A stretch of 64,000 nucleotides of DNA, taken from Oleidesulfovibrio sp047973035 (lineage in GTDB: Bacteria; Desulfobacterota; Desulfovibrionia; Desulfovibrionales; Desulfovibrionaceae). This document shows positions 32,599 to 40,966 of the stretch, piece after piece. The DNA lies in the NCBI RefSeq assembly GCF_047973035.1, contig NZ_JBKEBF010000040.1, forward strand, positions 1-64,000, in the 5' to 3' direction. The notes beneath the pieces are model-generated. The model searched no databases, had not been told where the DNA came from, and saw only the letters and a program-made list of their open reading frames with translations. Numbering within the stretch: position 1 is the stretch's first letter; every line of letters starts with the position of its first letter. A program made the translations under genes and the position numbers.

Positions 32599-34029
32599 AT
32601 GGCTGATTATGAAGTCGTCATTGGTCTGGAAGTGCACGCTCAGTTGCGGACCAGATCAAAATTGTTTTGCGCCTGCTCGACCGAATTTGGCGGTGAGCCG
32701 AACACCAATGTGTGTGAAGTATGTTCCGGTATGCCCGGTGTGCTGCCTGTAGTGAACAAAAAAGCGGTGGAATATGCCGTTAAAATGGGCATGGCAGTTG
32801 ATTGCACCATCAATAACGACTCGGTATTTGCGCGCAAAAACTACTTTTATCCCGACCTGCCGTACGGGTACCAGATTTCCCAGTTCGAGCGCCCTCTGTG
32901 CGAGTTCGGTCATCTGGACATTCCTCTGGCAGACGGTGTTAAGCGCATCGGTATTACCCGTATCCATATGGAAAACGATGCGGGCAAAAATATTCACTCA
33001 GCTGCGGATAATGCCAGCTATGTTGACCTGAATCGTGCCGGAACACCGCTTATTGAAATAGTGAGCGAACCGGACATGCGCAGTGCGGAAGAAGCAGTGG
33101 CGTATCTTAAGGCTCTGCGTAATATTCTTCTGTATCTGGGCATTTGCGACGGCAACATGGAAGAAGGAAGCTTCCGTTGCGATGCCAACGTATCTTTGCG
33201 TCCGAGAGGGCAGAAAGAGTTCGGTACCCGTACCGAGCTGAAAAACGTGAACTCCTTCCGTAACGTGCAGCGTGCCATTGAAGTGGAAATAGCCCGTCAG
33301 CAGGATTTGCTTGAAGACGGTGAAAAGATTGTGCAGGAAACCCGCCTGTATGATGCCACCCGTAATATTACGGCTTCTATGCGTGGAAAAGAAGAAGCGC
33401 ACGACTACCGTTACTTCCCTGATCCGGACCTGATCCCGCTACATCTGGAAGACGCATGGCTGGAAGAATGGCGGGCTTCATTGCCCGAGCTTCCCGCTCA
33501 ACGCCTTGCCCGTTTTATTGCGGAATACGGACTTTCCGGACAGGATGCGGAACTGTTGACCAGTGAGCGTGAACTGGCAGACTTTTTTGAGGCAGCGGCA
33601 AAAGAAGCTGGCAATGCCAAAAAAGTTGCCAACCTTATCATGGGTGAGTTTCTGCGCGAACTGAACGACAGGCAGATCAAGGTGGCTGATGCAACCATGA
33701 CTCCGCAGGCTGTATCAGAGCTTGTTAAACTTCAGGAAGAAGGCACCGTAAGCAGTAAAATTGTGCACGACATTTTCTCTGACCTTTTCGAGTCGGGTGA
33801 AATGCCTGCTGCCTACGTCAAACAGAAAGGTCTGGTACAGATTTCTGATTCCGGTGCCATTGAAACTGCAGTAGACGAAGTGCTGGTTGAGAATCCTTCG
33901 GAAGTTGAAGCGTACCGTAGCGGTAAGACAAAGCTGATGAGCTTTTTTATGGGGCAGGTAATGCGTAAAACCAAGGGAAAAGCCAACCCGGGTGTGGTGA
34001 CCAAGTTGCTTGCTGAAAAGCTGGGATAA
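32599..34029 (+). CDS. gatB: Aspartyl/glutamyl-tRNA(Asn/Gln) amidotransferase subunit B
   Basis: 476 residues. Signatures: YEVVIGLEVHAQL, FCACSTEFGGEPNTNVCEVCSGMPGVLP (zinc-binding Cys), PDLPYGYQISQFE, HMENDAGKN, DLNRAGTPLIEIVSEPD and the C-terminal YqeY-like tail domain (about 330-476). With GatA and GatC it converts misacylated Glu-tRNA-Gln / Asp-tRNA-Asn; the partners are not in the window. AAGGAG lies about 9 nt before the ATG. Ends with a strong terminator at 34072. Confidence 0.97.
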   Translation: MADYEVVIGLEVHAQLRTRSKLFCACSTEFGGEPNTNVCEVCSGMPGVLPVVNKKAVEYAVKMGMAVDCTINNDSVFARKNYFYPDLPYGYQISQFERPLCEFGHLDIPLADGVKRIGITRIHMENDAGKNIHSAADNASYVDLNRAGTPLIEIVSEPDMRSAEEAVAYLKALRNILLYLGICDGNMEEGSFRCDANVSLRPRGQKEFGTRTELKNVNSFRNVQRAIEVEIARQQDLLEDGEKIVQETRLYDATRNITASMRGKEEAHDYRYFPDPDLIPLHLEDAWLEEWRASLPELPAQRLARFIAEYGLSGQDAELLTSERELADFFEAAAKEAGNAKKVANLIMGEFLRELNDRQIKVADATMTPQAVSELVKLQEEGTVSSKIVHDIFSDLFESGEMPAAYVKQKGLVQISDSGAIETAVDEVLVENPSEVEAYRSGKTKLMSFFMGQVMRKTKGKANPGVVTKLLAEKLG

Positions 34030-34071
34030 GCTGTATTAGCGTGCTTGACCGTATTTTTATAGTAACACATC

Positions 34072-34097
34072 AGGCGACCTTCGGGTCGCCTTTTTTT
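34072..34097 (+). terminator. Terminator after gatB
   Basis: AGGCGACC / GGTCGCCT stem with TTCG loop and seven Ts. Confidence 0.93.
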
Positions 34098-34278
34098 GTT
34101 TTTGAATCAGTGTGAAACACGGAACAAATTGCGCCTGCAACCATACACTGGTGAAGGTGCTGCATGAATTCCCCTTGATATTGTATAAATAGAATACCGT
34201 TACAGTTACATTTAGTATGGATGGTATGGTATAGCGATCTTCTTTCGTCGAACATCAACGTACAGTCTATTTACAGAG
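34098..34278. other. AT-rich non-coding stretch before the MucR-like gene
   Basis: Noticeably AT-rich compared with neighbours and with no gene. Reading frames on the minus strand here have no recognisable content. It precedes the promoter at 34279. Confidence 0.35.
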
Positions 34279-34307
34279 TTGACAGCATGATTTTAGGGAC
34301 TTATTGA
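34279..34307 (+). promoter_or_regulatory. Sigma-70-type promoter of the MucR-like gene
   Basis: TTGACA (34279-34284), 17-bp spacer, TATTGA (34302-34307). Predicted transcripts would carry about a 65-nt leader to the ATG at 34378. Confidence 0.55.
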
Positions 34308-34377
34308 GAAGGAGAAGTTTTGGGGGGCAATTTATACAAGCTGGCACTTGCAATACATAATGCGAGAGAGGTGAACG

Positions 34378-34776
34378 ATGGATGATTACTTGAAAGAAGC
34401 GCTGGAGATTGTGAAAGCGCAGGCAAGCGTTCGTACTATGACTGAAGAAGAAATTACTTCCATGGTTATGAAGCTTGCCAATGGAATCAAGGGGATTTGT
34501 GAAGGAGCTGTAACCGCCGAGGGGGGCGGTGATGCGCAGACTGCACAGCGCTCTATAAAAGAAAAAACAATTACCTGCCTTGAGTGTGGTAAGAGCTTTA
34601 AGATTATTACTAAAAAGCATCTTGCTCTGCACGATCTGGATGCCGTATCTTATCGTGAAAAATGGGGCTTTAAGAAAAATACCCCTTTGGTATGCAAATC
34701 TTTGCAACGCGAACGTCGCAAAAAGATGAAAGACATGCAGTTGTGGGAAAAACGCCGCAAGCATCCTGTCGAGTAA
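34378..34776 (+). CDS. MucR/Ros-family zinc-finger transcriptional regulator
   Basis: 132 residues. A C2H2-type finger CLECGKSFKIITKKHLALH (about 63-81) is followed by the SYREKWGFKKNTPLV block typical of Ros/MucR. The N-terminal helix (about 1-45) is the oligomerisation part. MucR-type proteins are H-NS-like repressors that bind AT-rich DNA. AGAGAGGTG precedes the ATG. The gene has its own promoter (34279) in an AT-rich leader and its own terminator, so it is monocistronic and might be autoregulated. Confidence 0.9.
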   Translation: MDDYLKEALEIVKAQASVRTMTEEEITSMVMKLANGIKGICEGAVTAEGGGDAQTAQRSIKEKTITCLECGKSFKIITKKHLALHDLDAVSYREKWGFKKNTPLVCKSLQRERRKKMKDMQLWEKRRKHPVE

Positions 34777-34780
34777 AAAA

Positions 34781-34807
34781 AACGGCCCTTCGAAAGAAGG
34801 GCCGTTT
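34781..34807. terminator. Bidirectional terminator after the MucR-like gene
   Basis: AACGGCCCTTC / GAAGGGCCGTT perfect stem, GAAA loop, A and T runs on both sides; serves the convergent lipoprotein gene as well. Confidence 0.9.
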
Positions 34808-34828
34808 CTTGTTTCGAAAAACCGCTTT

Positions 34829-35344
34829 TTATTTATGCAGAGCGTCTTCTTGTACGATCTGCATTTTTCCGCGTTGGGCTCCGGAAACAACATCAGGTGA
34901 GTGTTCGGTGAGTACCATCCGATATCCGAAAGATATATAATATGCGTCAACTGTGTCTGCCTCAAATGTAAACTCAAGTGGAATTGTACGTTCGGCACCT
35001 ATGGGCCGCGGCAGATAACTGTGGCTGTCTTTTGCTATCACTGTTCCGTTTGCGTCACTCAGGTAGGCCGTTATGGTCAGTTGGCCGTACCACGATGTCC
35101 ACTCCGGATACAGTTCAGAATTGGGCAGGGCATTGCCTATAACTCCCACGGTTTCACCCAGATCGACGGTGCTGTATTGAAAGCGCCAGAACTTCATGTC
35201 TATCTGGCTGTTTTCAGTATTACCCCACGTTTCGTGAGCTAAATGACCCACATTCTGGCCGGAGCAGCCGGAGAGTGCGAGTATTGCAATCAGCAGAAAT
35301 GCCCTATACCGGATAGCATTATATAAATAAGTTCGGAATTTCAT
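34829..35344 (-). CDS. Predicted lipoprotein, unknown function
   Basis: 171 residues. Lipobox LALSGC with a preceding hydrophobic core (AFLLIAIL) puts the acylated Cys at residue 27. Residue 28 after the Cys is Ser, so outer-membrane sorting is likely under the +2 rule. The mature part is beta-rich (GETVGVIGNALPNSELYPE, LTITAYLSDANGTVIAKDSH), resembling an immunoglobulin-like fold; no named family recognised. It is 15 bp downstream of the YkgJ-like gene and ends the operon with it and the shikimate kinase. Confidence 0.75.
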   Translation of the reverse strand: MKFRTYLYNAIRYRAFLLIAILALSGCSGQNVGHLAHETWGNTENSQIDMKFWRFQYSTVDLGETVGVIGNALPNSELYPEWTSWYGQLTITAYLSDANGTVIAKDSHSYLPRPIGAERTIPLEFTFEADTVDAYYISFGYRMVLTEHSPDVVSGAQRGKMQIVQEDALHK

Positions 35345-35359
35345 GGAGTACCGTGTGGT

Positions 35360-35977
35360 TTAGCGTACTTTGGGTGGACCTTGCACAAGCATTTCTGCCA
35401 GTGTCAGGTCTACGCGGGCCAGCTTTTTAAGCTTGGGTCCTACATATTCCATCTCCAATGCTGCAAGCTCTCTATAAAACGGCGTTCTGTCAACTGTCGG
35501 TTTCAGCTCCTCGGGCTGGTCGCTAGTGCATTCCACAAAACGGAAGCAACCTGAAAACTGCTGTGTGCGGCCATCCGGTAACGCCAGAATATTTTTTGTA
35601 CCATGCATACGGCAGATCATCAGCCTGTGTTCATACAGTCCGCAAAGTCCGTTGTCATTGACAGGACACATCAAATTCGGGCGGGTACCGTGTGCCAGCA
35701 TTATGCGGCTTTGCTCAACAACCTCGTGTGCCCGCTCGATGTACGTAGTGCGGCGGTCTTCGGGCAGCAGGTTCATTCCGCGCCATAAATACAGCCACTC
35801 AACATGGGTATGATGCTGGAAGTAGCTTGTACAGCAGTTGTCCGTACAGCCCTGACAGCTGAGTCCCGCAGCTTGTGCTTTGGTGCTGTACTCCTGTTCC
35901 ATGTGAGAATACAGGGCGGCTAGACGGGCAAAAACACCGGTTTTTACTTTTTTTGCGGCAGATTTTGAGCGCTTCAT
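35360..35977 (-). CDS. YkgJ-family Cys-rich (zinc/iron-chelating) protein
   Basis: 205 residues. SCQGCTDNCCTSYF near residue 40-53, then CPVNDNGLCGLYEHRLMICRMHG and a later SGCFRFVEC, the Cys pattern of the CxxCxxCC (UPF0153/YkgJ) family that probably binds an Fe-S cluster or zinc. No transmembrane part. Its ATG overlaps the shikimate kinase stop as TAATG, so the two are translationally coupled. Function of the family is undetermined. Confidence 0.82.
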   Translation of the reverse strand: MKRSKSAAKKVKTGVFARLAALYSHMEQEYSTKAQAAGLSCQGCTDNCCTSYFQHHTHVEWLYLWRGMNLLPEDRRTTYIERAHEVVEQSRIMLAHGTRPNLMCPVNDNGLCGLYEHRLMICRMHGTKNILALPDGRTQQFSGCFRFVECTSDQPEELKPTVDRTPFYRELAALEMEYVGPKLKKLARVDLTLAEMLVQGPPKVR

Positions 35978-36522
35978 TACTTCTCCGAAAGGGAACGTTC
36001 AATGGCTTCCAGACATTCAGCCACAGAGGCGGTTGTGCAGTCTACCGTGTAGTCGGCGTACAGGTCATACAGCTCGACCCGTTCATTATACAGGTCTTCC
36101 ACTGTCTGGCCGGGAGCAATGGCAAGGCCGCGGTCCGGGTTGCGGCTGATGCGCTCAAGAATGACGGGAAGCTCGACTTTCAAGTACACTATACGACCCA
36201 GCGACTTGAAATGCTGCATGGCTTCTTTTCTGTAGATTACGCTGCCACCGGTTGAGATGACTGTGCGGCTGGCTGTGACACGTTGGCATACAGAGCTTTC
36301 AACATTGAGAAAGGACTCTTTGTCCATGCTGTCTGCCACATTTTGCAAATTGGTTCCGTAGTGGGCCTCAATAAGATGGTCAGTGTCCATGTGTGCCCAG
36401 TCCATACGTCTGGCGAGCGCCGTGCCGATAGTTGTTTTGCCGCTTCCGGCCATACCTATAAGAATTATGCAGTCATCCTGCTCTGACTTTTCAGGACGGG
36501 GGATATATGTTCTTTGCGCCAT
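35977..36522 (-). CDS. aroK: Shikimate kinase
   Basis: 181 residues. P-loop GMAGSGKTTIG, the substrate-binding Asp in DTDHLIE, the STGGSVIYR glycine-rich motif and the LID-like RNPDRGLAI with Arg are the shikimate kinase signatures. It phosphorylates shikimate in the chorismate pathway. The N-terminus is longer than usual by about 15 residues if the ATG at 36522 is right; the ribosome site (AAGGAAG) is about 12 nt away, so an internal start is not excluded. Operon with the YkgJ-like and lipoprotein genes. Confidence 0.85.
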   Translation of the reverse strand: MAQRTYIPRPEKSEQDDCIILIGMAGSGKTTIGTALARRMDWAHMDTDHLIEAHYGTNLQNVADSMDKESFLNVESSVCQRVTASRTVISTGGSVIYRKEAMQHFKSLGRIVYLKVELPVILERISRNPDRGLAIAPGQTVEDLYNERVELYDLYADYTVDCTTASVAECLEAIERSLSEK

Positions 36523-36772
36523 GGGCTTGTATGCTTCCTTGGAAAAATTCTGTTGGGACTTTACGCAGTGGGATTTTGCTGTTCGCAACGTCCTGTGTCA
36601 ACTGCAAAGGCAAGTTCTGTGTTGGGGCTGATGGAAAATAGCGTGTTGTAATTAAGGGAGATGAGCAATTTTCCCCTTCTGGAACGAACCTGCCGGTGCT
36701 TATGTGTGCAATAGAGGGAAGGCTGCTGACTGCCGGATATAGAGAACTGCTGCCGGATATTGTGCAGATGTA
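36523..36772. other. Intergenic region between aroK start and rpsI terminator
   Basis: About 250 bp with no gene that I can support. It must contain the aroK-operon promoter on the minus strand; no clear hexamers were picked out. Confidence 0.35.
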
Positions 36773-36804
36773 AAAAAAGGCAGACCCGAACGGGTCTGCC
36801 CTTT
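36773..36804 (-). terminator. Terminator of the rplM-rpsI operon
   Basis: GGCAGACCCG / CGGGTCTGCC stem; on the minus strand it is followed by TTTTTTT. It lies 22 bp after the rpsI stop. Confidence 0.92.
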
Positions 36805-36825
36805 GATATTCCGTAGCAGTCGGAA

Positions 36826-37218
36826 TTAACGCTTCGAGTACTGGAAGCGGGCACGAGCTGCGCGCTGACCGTACTTTTTACGTTCCTTCTTACGTGCGTC
36901 ACGGGTGAGGAAGCCTGCGCGCTTCAGCGCGGGGCGCATTTCTACGTCTACTTCAAGCAGAGCGCGGGAAATGCCGTGACGAACGGCTTCGGCCTGACCG
37001 CGAACACCGCCGCCCTGCACATTCACGTGAATGTCGAAAGTCTCAACATTCTTGGTCAGCGCGAGAGGCTGACGAATGATCATCTGCAGGCTTTTGCGGG
37101 GAAAGTATTCGTCATAAGGACGACCGTTTACCAAAATCTGACCAGTACCTTTGTAGAGGCGGGTCCTGGCGGTGGCGTTTTTGCGACGCCCGGTGCCGTA
37201 ATTAAATTCCTGAGTCAT
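36826..37218 (-). CDS. rpsI: 30S ribosomal protein S9
   Basis: 130 residues, standard length. NYGTGRRKNATARTRLYKGTG at the N-terminus, VNVQGGGVRGQAEAVRHGISRAL in the middle and the invariant basic C-terminus ending SKR, whose last residues reach the P-site tRNA. It follows rplM with an 18-bp gap, the usual L13-S9 operon. Confidence 0.98.
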   Translation of the reverse strand: MTQEFNYGTGRRKNATARTRLYKGTGQILVNGRPYDEYFPRKSLQMIIRQPLALTKNVETFDIHVNVQGGGVRGQAEAVRHGISRALLEVDVEMRPALKRAGFLTRDARKKERKKYGQRAARARFQYSKR

Positions 37219-37236
37219 AGTATTTCCACCTCTGTA

Positions 37237-37671
37237 TTAGTACTTAAGCTCAAGAGCCTGAGGGTTCTGAGCCTGGTGGGGGTGCTCGCTGCCTGCGTAC
37301 ACCTTAAGCTTTTTCAGCATGGCGCGACCCAGACGGTTGCGGGGCAGCATACCCTTAACGGCGTTGATAATCGCACGCTCAGGCTTGGTTGCCAGTACGT
37401 TAGCAAGGCTCTGCTCACGCAAACCGCCAACGTAACCGGAGTAACGGTAATACTTTTTATCAGCAAGCTTGTTGCCGGTAACTTTAATCTTTTCGCAATT
37501 GACTACGACGATGAAGTCGCCGTTGTCCATGTGCGGTGCAAATTCAGGCTTATGCTTGCCGCGAAGCCGATGCGCGATCTGGGCAGCCAGACGACCGAGG
37601 ATTTTGTCCTCAGCATCTACTACGAACCAATCGCGGGTGATATCCTGCGGCTTGGGGCTGAACGTCTTCAT
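37237..37671 (-). CDS. rplM: 50S ribosomal protein L13
   Basis: 144 residues. Motifs WFVVDAEDKILGRLAAQIA, RGKHKPEFAPHMDNGDFIVVVN, KYYRYSGYVGGL and MLPRNRLGRAMLKKLKVY are typical L13. An AAGGAG-type site (ctcctt on the plus strand at about 37680) precedes the ATG. First gene of the rplM-rpsI operon. Confidence 0.98.
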   Translation of the reverse strand: MKTFSPKPQDITRDWFVVDAEDKILGRLAAQIAHRLRGKHKPEFAPHMDNGDFIVVVNCEKIKVTGNKLADKKYYRYSGYVGGLREQSLANVLATKPERAIINAVKGMLPRNRLGRAMLKKLKVYAGSEHPHQAQNPQALELKY

Positions 37672-37877
37672 AATTATAATACTCCTTGACCTGCGAAGCT
37701 CGAAAGGCGAACTACATAGGGAGTTTTTTCTCTCGTGTCAACGGAAATTAAGCCCGACAACAGGGGTAACGGGTTCGGGGTAACGGCTAATCCCTGCCAT
37801 CTGCTTTCAAACCTTGTCAGTTATACCAAGATGGCCTACTTTGCCAAGTAATTTGTTGGAAAAATTTTGGAGGCACA

Positions 37878-39116
37878 ATGGTCAGCATCCGTAAAAGCCT
37901 TTTACAGTTTGTTTTTGCAGGCTCCTACATGAAGCGCTGGAATGACAAACTGCGTCCTATGGAGCTGCTTGAAGTGGACAAGCAAGCCCATAAAATGATT
38001 GTTGCGTGGCTTTTGTATCAGCAGAATTCGCGTGCAATGGATGCTGAAACAAGGCTTGCTTTGGGCAATCAGATTATCGAAGGGGGCATCTTTGACTATT
38101 TTTACCGTCTTGTCATCACAGATATTAAGCCTCCTGTTTTTTACCGCATAAAAGACAATCCTCAGCACTACGAACAGCTTTCATCGTGGGTGCTTGATGA
38201 GCTGGAGCCTCTTGTCCAGCCCCTCGGCGATCCTTTCTGGAGCCGGATGCAGGCGTGGGTGCGCCGCAGACACAAAGAGTCTCTCGCTGATGATATTCTG
38301 GAAGCAGCCCATCTTTTTGCCAGCAACTGGGAGTTTCAGCTTATCAAGGGGCTGAATACCTTTGATGATGAGATGGAAGACATCGCTGACTCCTTTACTA
38401 CAAAACTGGCTGGTTTTTCGCACCTTGAAGGGATGGACAGTTTGCGCACCGGTACCGGCGCGCTGGGTAAATTTGCCGTGCTGTGCGGGCAGCTGCGTTT
38501 TCAGAAACGCTGGTCTCAGACTCCCAGAATACCGGAAACTTCAGTGCTGGGACACATGTTTCTGGTTGCCTGCTATTCGTACTTTTTCAGTCTTGCTGTG
38601 GGGGCATGTCGGGCCCGTCGGCAGAACAATTTTTTCATCGGACTCTTTCATGACCATCCGGAGCTTCAGACGCGTGACATTATTTCTCCAGTCAAAAAGA
38701 CTGTTGAAGATCTCGATGCGGTTATAAAAGAATATGAAGAGGCAGAGCTGCGGCGAAAGGTTCTTAATCCGCTGATTGCAGAAGGCTACGAGGTGCTTTC
38801 TGAGCGTCTTTCTTATTACCTCGGGCTGGAAGTAGGTTCTGAGTTCAGTGAGGCGGTGATTGAGGACGGTGCTGTGCGCAAGGTCGATTTTGAAGCGCTG
38901 CAGGATGAGTATAATAACGATATGTACGATCCGCGTGACGGTTCCATGTTGAAGACGTGCGATACACTGGCTGCTTTTATAGAAGCTTACACCGCTGTGC
39001 GAAACGGCATCAGTTCTGACCAGCTTCAGGCTGCGTTATGGCGGCTGCGTGAAAGGAACAGACGTACGATAATCGGCCCTGTACATGTTGGGGCGTTGTT
39101 TGCCGATTTTGATTAG
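37878..39116 (+). CDS. HD-domain protein (YfbR-like / HD_3 type), two-part protein of 412 aa
   Basis: GGAGG lies before the ATG at 37878. The central segment (about 227-290) has the HD-phosphohydrolase ligands in order: VLGHMFL (His), LFHDHPELQTRDIISPVKK (His-Asp, with the Glu and TRDI-PVK pattern of YfbR-type 5'-deoxynucleotidases). The N-terminal 200 residues and the long C-terminal helical part (about 290-412) are not recognised; the protein is about twice a YfbR. YfbR enzymes dephosphorylate dNMPs in a metal-dependent way; nucleotide substrate here is inferred only from the motif. No partner genes adjacent. Confidence 0.75.
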   Translation: MVSIRKSLLQFVFAGSYMKRWNDKLRPMELLEVDKQAHKMIVAWLLYQQNSRAMDAETRLALGNQIIEGGIFDYFYRLVITDIKPPVFYRIKDNPQHYEQLSSWVLDELEPLVQPLGDPFWSRMQAWVRRRHKESLADDILEAAHLFASNWEFQLIKGLNTFDDEMEDIADSFTTKLAGFSHLEGMDSLRTGTGALGKFAVLCGQLRFQKRWSQTPRIPETSVLGHMFLVACYSYFFSLAVGACRARRQNNFFIGLFHDHPELQTRDIISPVKKTVEDLDAVIKEYEEAELRRKVLNPLIAEGYEVLSERLSYYLGLEVGSEFSEAVIEDGAVRKVDFEALQDEYNNDMYDPRDGSMLKTCDTLAAFIEAYTAVRNGISSDQLQAALWRLRERNRRTIIGPVHVGALFADFD

Positions 39117-39398
39117 GTAGGGCGATGCCTCAGTTTTTTAACTACATTGCTGCTGTGTGCCTGCTGCCGCCTTTTACGTGGTGACTTCCGTGAATCCGCA
39201 GGTTCCACATGGCCTGTTTAGCTATCTTTGCAATAACAGCTTCTTATGGATTTTTTTGTAGTACTGCCGTACACTATAATTGTGTAGATGTATCACAGAG
39301 CAGGCAGCCATGTTGTGTCGTGCTGCCAAAGGTGTCTGTGGTGGTATTATTCCGGTATTCAGCAGCGTGTGAGCTGAGTGTCAAAGGAGATTGCTACT

Positions 39399-39878
39399 AT
39401 GCTGTTACGTAAACGCGCCTGGGACATTGCCCGGGAAGAGTTTCCCGTTGTACGCGCTGATGACTCGCTGGCTGAGGCTATGCGCCGGCTGAGAGAATTT
39501 CAGGCCCGCGATGCAGGCTGCATTTGTGCTCTGGTGCTGGATAAAGGTGATAACTTTGTAGGCGCTATTTCTATCTGGGATACCATGCGCTTTATGGAAC
39601 GGCATCTGTTGCGGGGCAGCGCGCTGGACGGCTTTGACGAAAGTGGTTTTGACCGCGTGTTTCACAATGCCTGCAAAGTTGCCGGTTCAACTGCTGTAAG
39701 TAAGATTATGGACAGGCACGTGACAGTGCTGCGCCCTGACGAGCCGTTGCCCATGGTTCTGGAGCAGGTTGTGCAACGCGGACGCAGCTACGCCGTGGTC
39801 AAAGAAGGCCCGAAGGTTATCGGCGTGGTGATGATTACAGATCTTTACCGTGAGATCAGCGGCGAGATTACGTCATAG
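39399..39878 (+). CDS. CBS-domain protein
   Basis: 159 residues: a CBS pair. First repeat about 12-75 (FPVVRADDSLAEAMRRLREFQARDAGCICALVLD, FVGAISIWD), second about 105-155 (VSKIMDRHVTVLRPDEPLPMVLEQVVQRGRSYAVV, VIGVVMITDLYREI). CBS pairs bind adenosine nucleotides and sense energy state. No catalytic domain is attached. AAGGAG lies 10 nt before the ATG; an upstream GTG would place the ribosome site inside the gene. Followed by a terminator shared with the convergent HD-GYP gene. Confidence 0.87.
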   Translation: MLLRKRAWDIAREEFPVVRADDSLAEAMRRLREFQARDAGCICALVLDKGDNFVGAISIWDTMRFMERHLLRGSALDGFDESGFDRVFHNACKVAGSTAVSKIMDRHVTVLRPDEPLPMVLEQVVQRGRSYAVVKEGPKVIGVVMITDLYREISGEITS

Positions 39879-39901
39879 GTTGAAAGAATTGAGCATATAA
39901 A

Positions 39902-39932
39902 AACGCCGCAGCGAGCAGCTGCGGCGTTTTTT
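39902..39932. terminator. Bidirectional terminator between CBS and HD-GYP genes
   Basis: AACGCCGCAGC / GCTGCGGCGTT perfect stem with T runs on both strands. Confidence 0.92.
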
Positions 39933-39947
39933 GTTTTGTTAAGTAGC

Positions 39948-40961
39948 TCAGGCTTTGCCGGGGGTGTCGAACAGCTTCTGGACATAGGCTGCCTGTAGCC
40001 TTGCTGTGTACTTTGCGTCATATTTTTTTGTATTACGTGCAAGGTGTGCAGCTGCTGTCATCGCGTCCATGGCCGCGGCATAAGGACGCTTGCTGATCAT
40101 GGCAGCAAATGAGTCTGCAATGGCTGCGATACGCCCGAGTTTGCTTATGCGTTCGCCGGAAAGTTTTTGAGGATAGCCGGAGCCGTCAAGCCGCTCGTGG
40201 TGTTCCATTTGCGCCTGCCGCATTTCATCAAAAGCCAACCCGAGCTTATGCATTATTTTTGCGCCCATAAGCGGATGAGGAGGGATTTTATCCTTTTCTT
40301 CCATTTTGAGGGGCGTGGTTTTAGAAAGAATAAAGGCCGGAATTTTAGCCATGCCCAGATCGTGTAGCATCAGCCCCAGCGCTGCGCGGTCTACAAGGCG
40401 ACGCTTCATGGTGGGGTCTGTATCCATTAGCAGCCATAAGCCGACGAACAGAGTGTTCAGCGAGTGGTTAACCAGCGTGTGTTCCGTATTAAGCCTTCGC
40501 ATGAACGATTTGATGCGGTGCTTGTCCTGCCACAGATATTCCGTGAAGACCATCGTGTCTCTGTAGAGCGCGTCGAAAACGGGCTTAACCGGCTGCTCAA
40601 AGAAGTCGCTCAGCTTCTGGCCAAGCGCCATGATGCAGATTTCCGCCACTTCGCCTGTTTTCAGGTTTTCGTCTACCAGCACAAGGTCAAGCTGTTTGAC
40701 AATGTGCTTAGAATAGACGGCCCTGTCAGAACGGGCAACGAACAGGTCGCCGCCTGCGCACAGCTCTTGCAGTTTTTCGATCTGCTCATTAGACAGTCGC
40801 TCTCCCTTGCGGAAGAGTGGCTGCAGCTGAGCAATATCATCTCGGAATCTGAAAAGATCGAGCGGGGGTCTGTATTTGGGAAAGCTGCTCAGTATCTCGG
40901 TACTGATCTGGTAGTATTCTTCCGAGATATTATCAGGAATTGTAGATTTGACCGCGCTCAT
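39948..40961 (-). CDS. HD-GYP domain protein (probable c-di-GMP phosphodiesterase)
   Basis: 337 residues. The HD-GYP domain occupies about 155-320: LVNHSLNT, MLHDLGMAKIP (the HD pair), HPLMGAKIM, HHERLDGSGYP (the GYP motif intact) and RIAAIADSFAAMIS. The N-terminal about 150 residues are a non-recognised sensor-like part without membrane segments. HD-GYP proteins degrade c-di-GMP. The motif HDLGM replaces the common HDIGK, a residue thought to help catalysis. It lies 5 bp downstream of pyk and is probably co-transcribed with it, an unusual pairing of glycolysis and second-messenger turnover. Confidence 0.87.
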   Translation of the reverse strand: MSAVKSTIPDNISEEYYQISTEILSSFPKYRPPLDLFRFRDDIAQLQPLFRKGERLSNEQIEKLQELCAGGDLFVARSDRAVYSKHIVKQLDLVLVDENLKTGEVAEICIMALGQKLSDFFEQPVKPVFDALYRDTMVFTEYLWQDKHRIKSFMRRLNTEHTLVNHSLNTLFVGLWLLMDTDPTMKRRLVDRAALGLMLHDLGMAKIPAFILSKTTPLKMEEKDKIPPHPLMGAKIMHKLGLAFDEMRQAQMEHHERLDGSGYPQKLSGERISKLGRIAAIADSFAAMISKRPYAAAMDAMTAAAHLARNTKKYDAKYTARLQAAYVQKLFDTPGKA

Positions 40962-40966
40962 ACTCT

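Noticed and set aside
34342..34357. Possible sigma-54 promoter (TGGCAC) before the MucR-like gene
   Set aside because: The required TTGC element is not at the correct distance, and a good sigma-70-type promoter lies upstream.
34267..34998. 243-residue minus-strand frame over the MucR-like gene
   Set aside because: Overlaps a recognised regulator and two terminator stems; no family seen.
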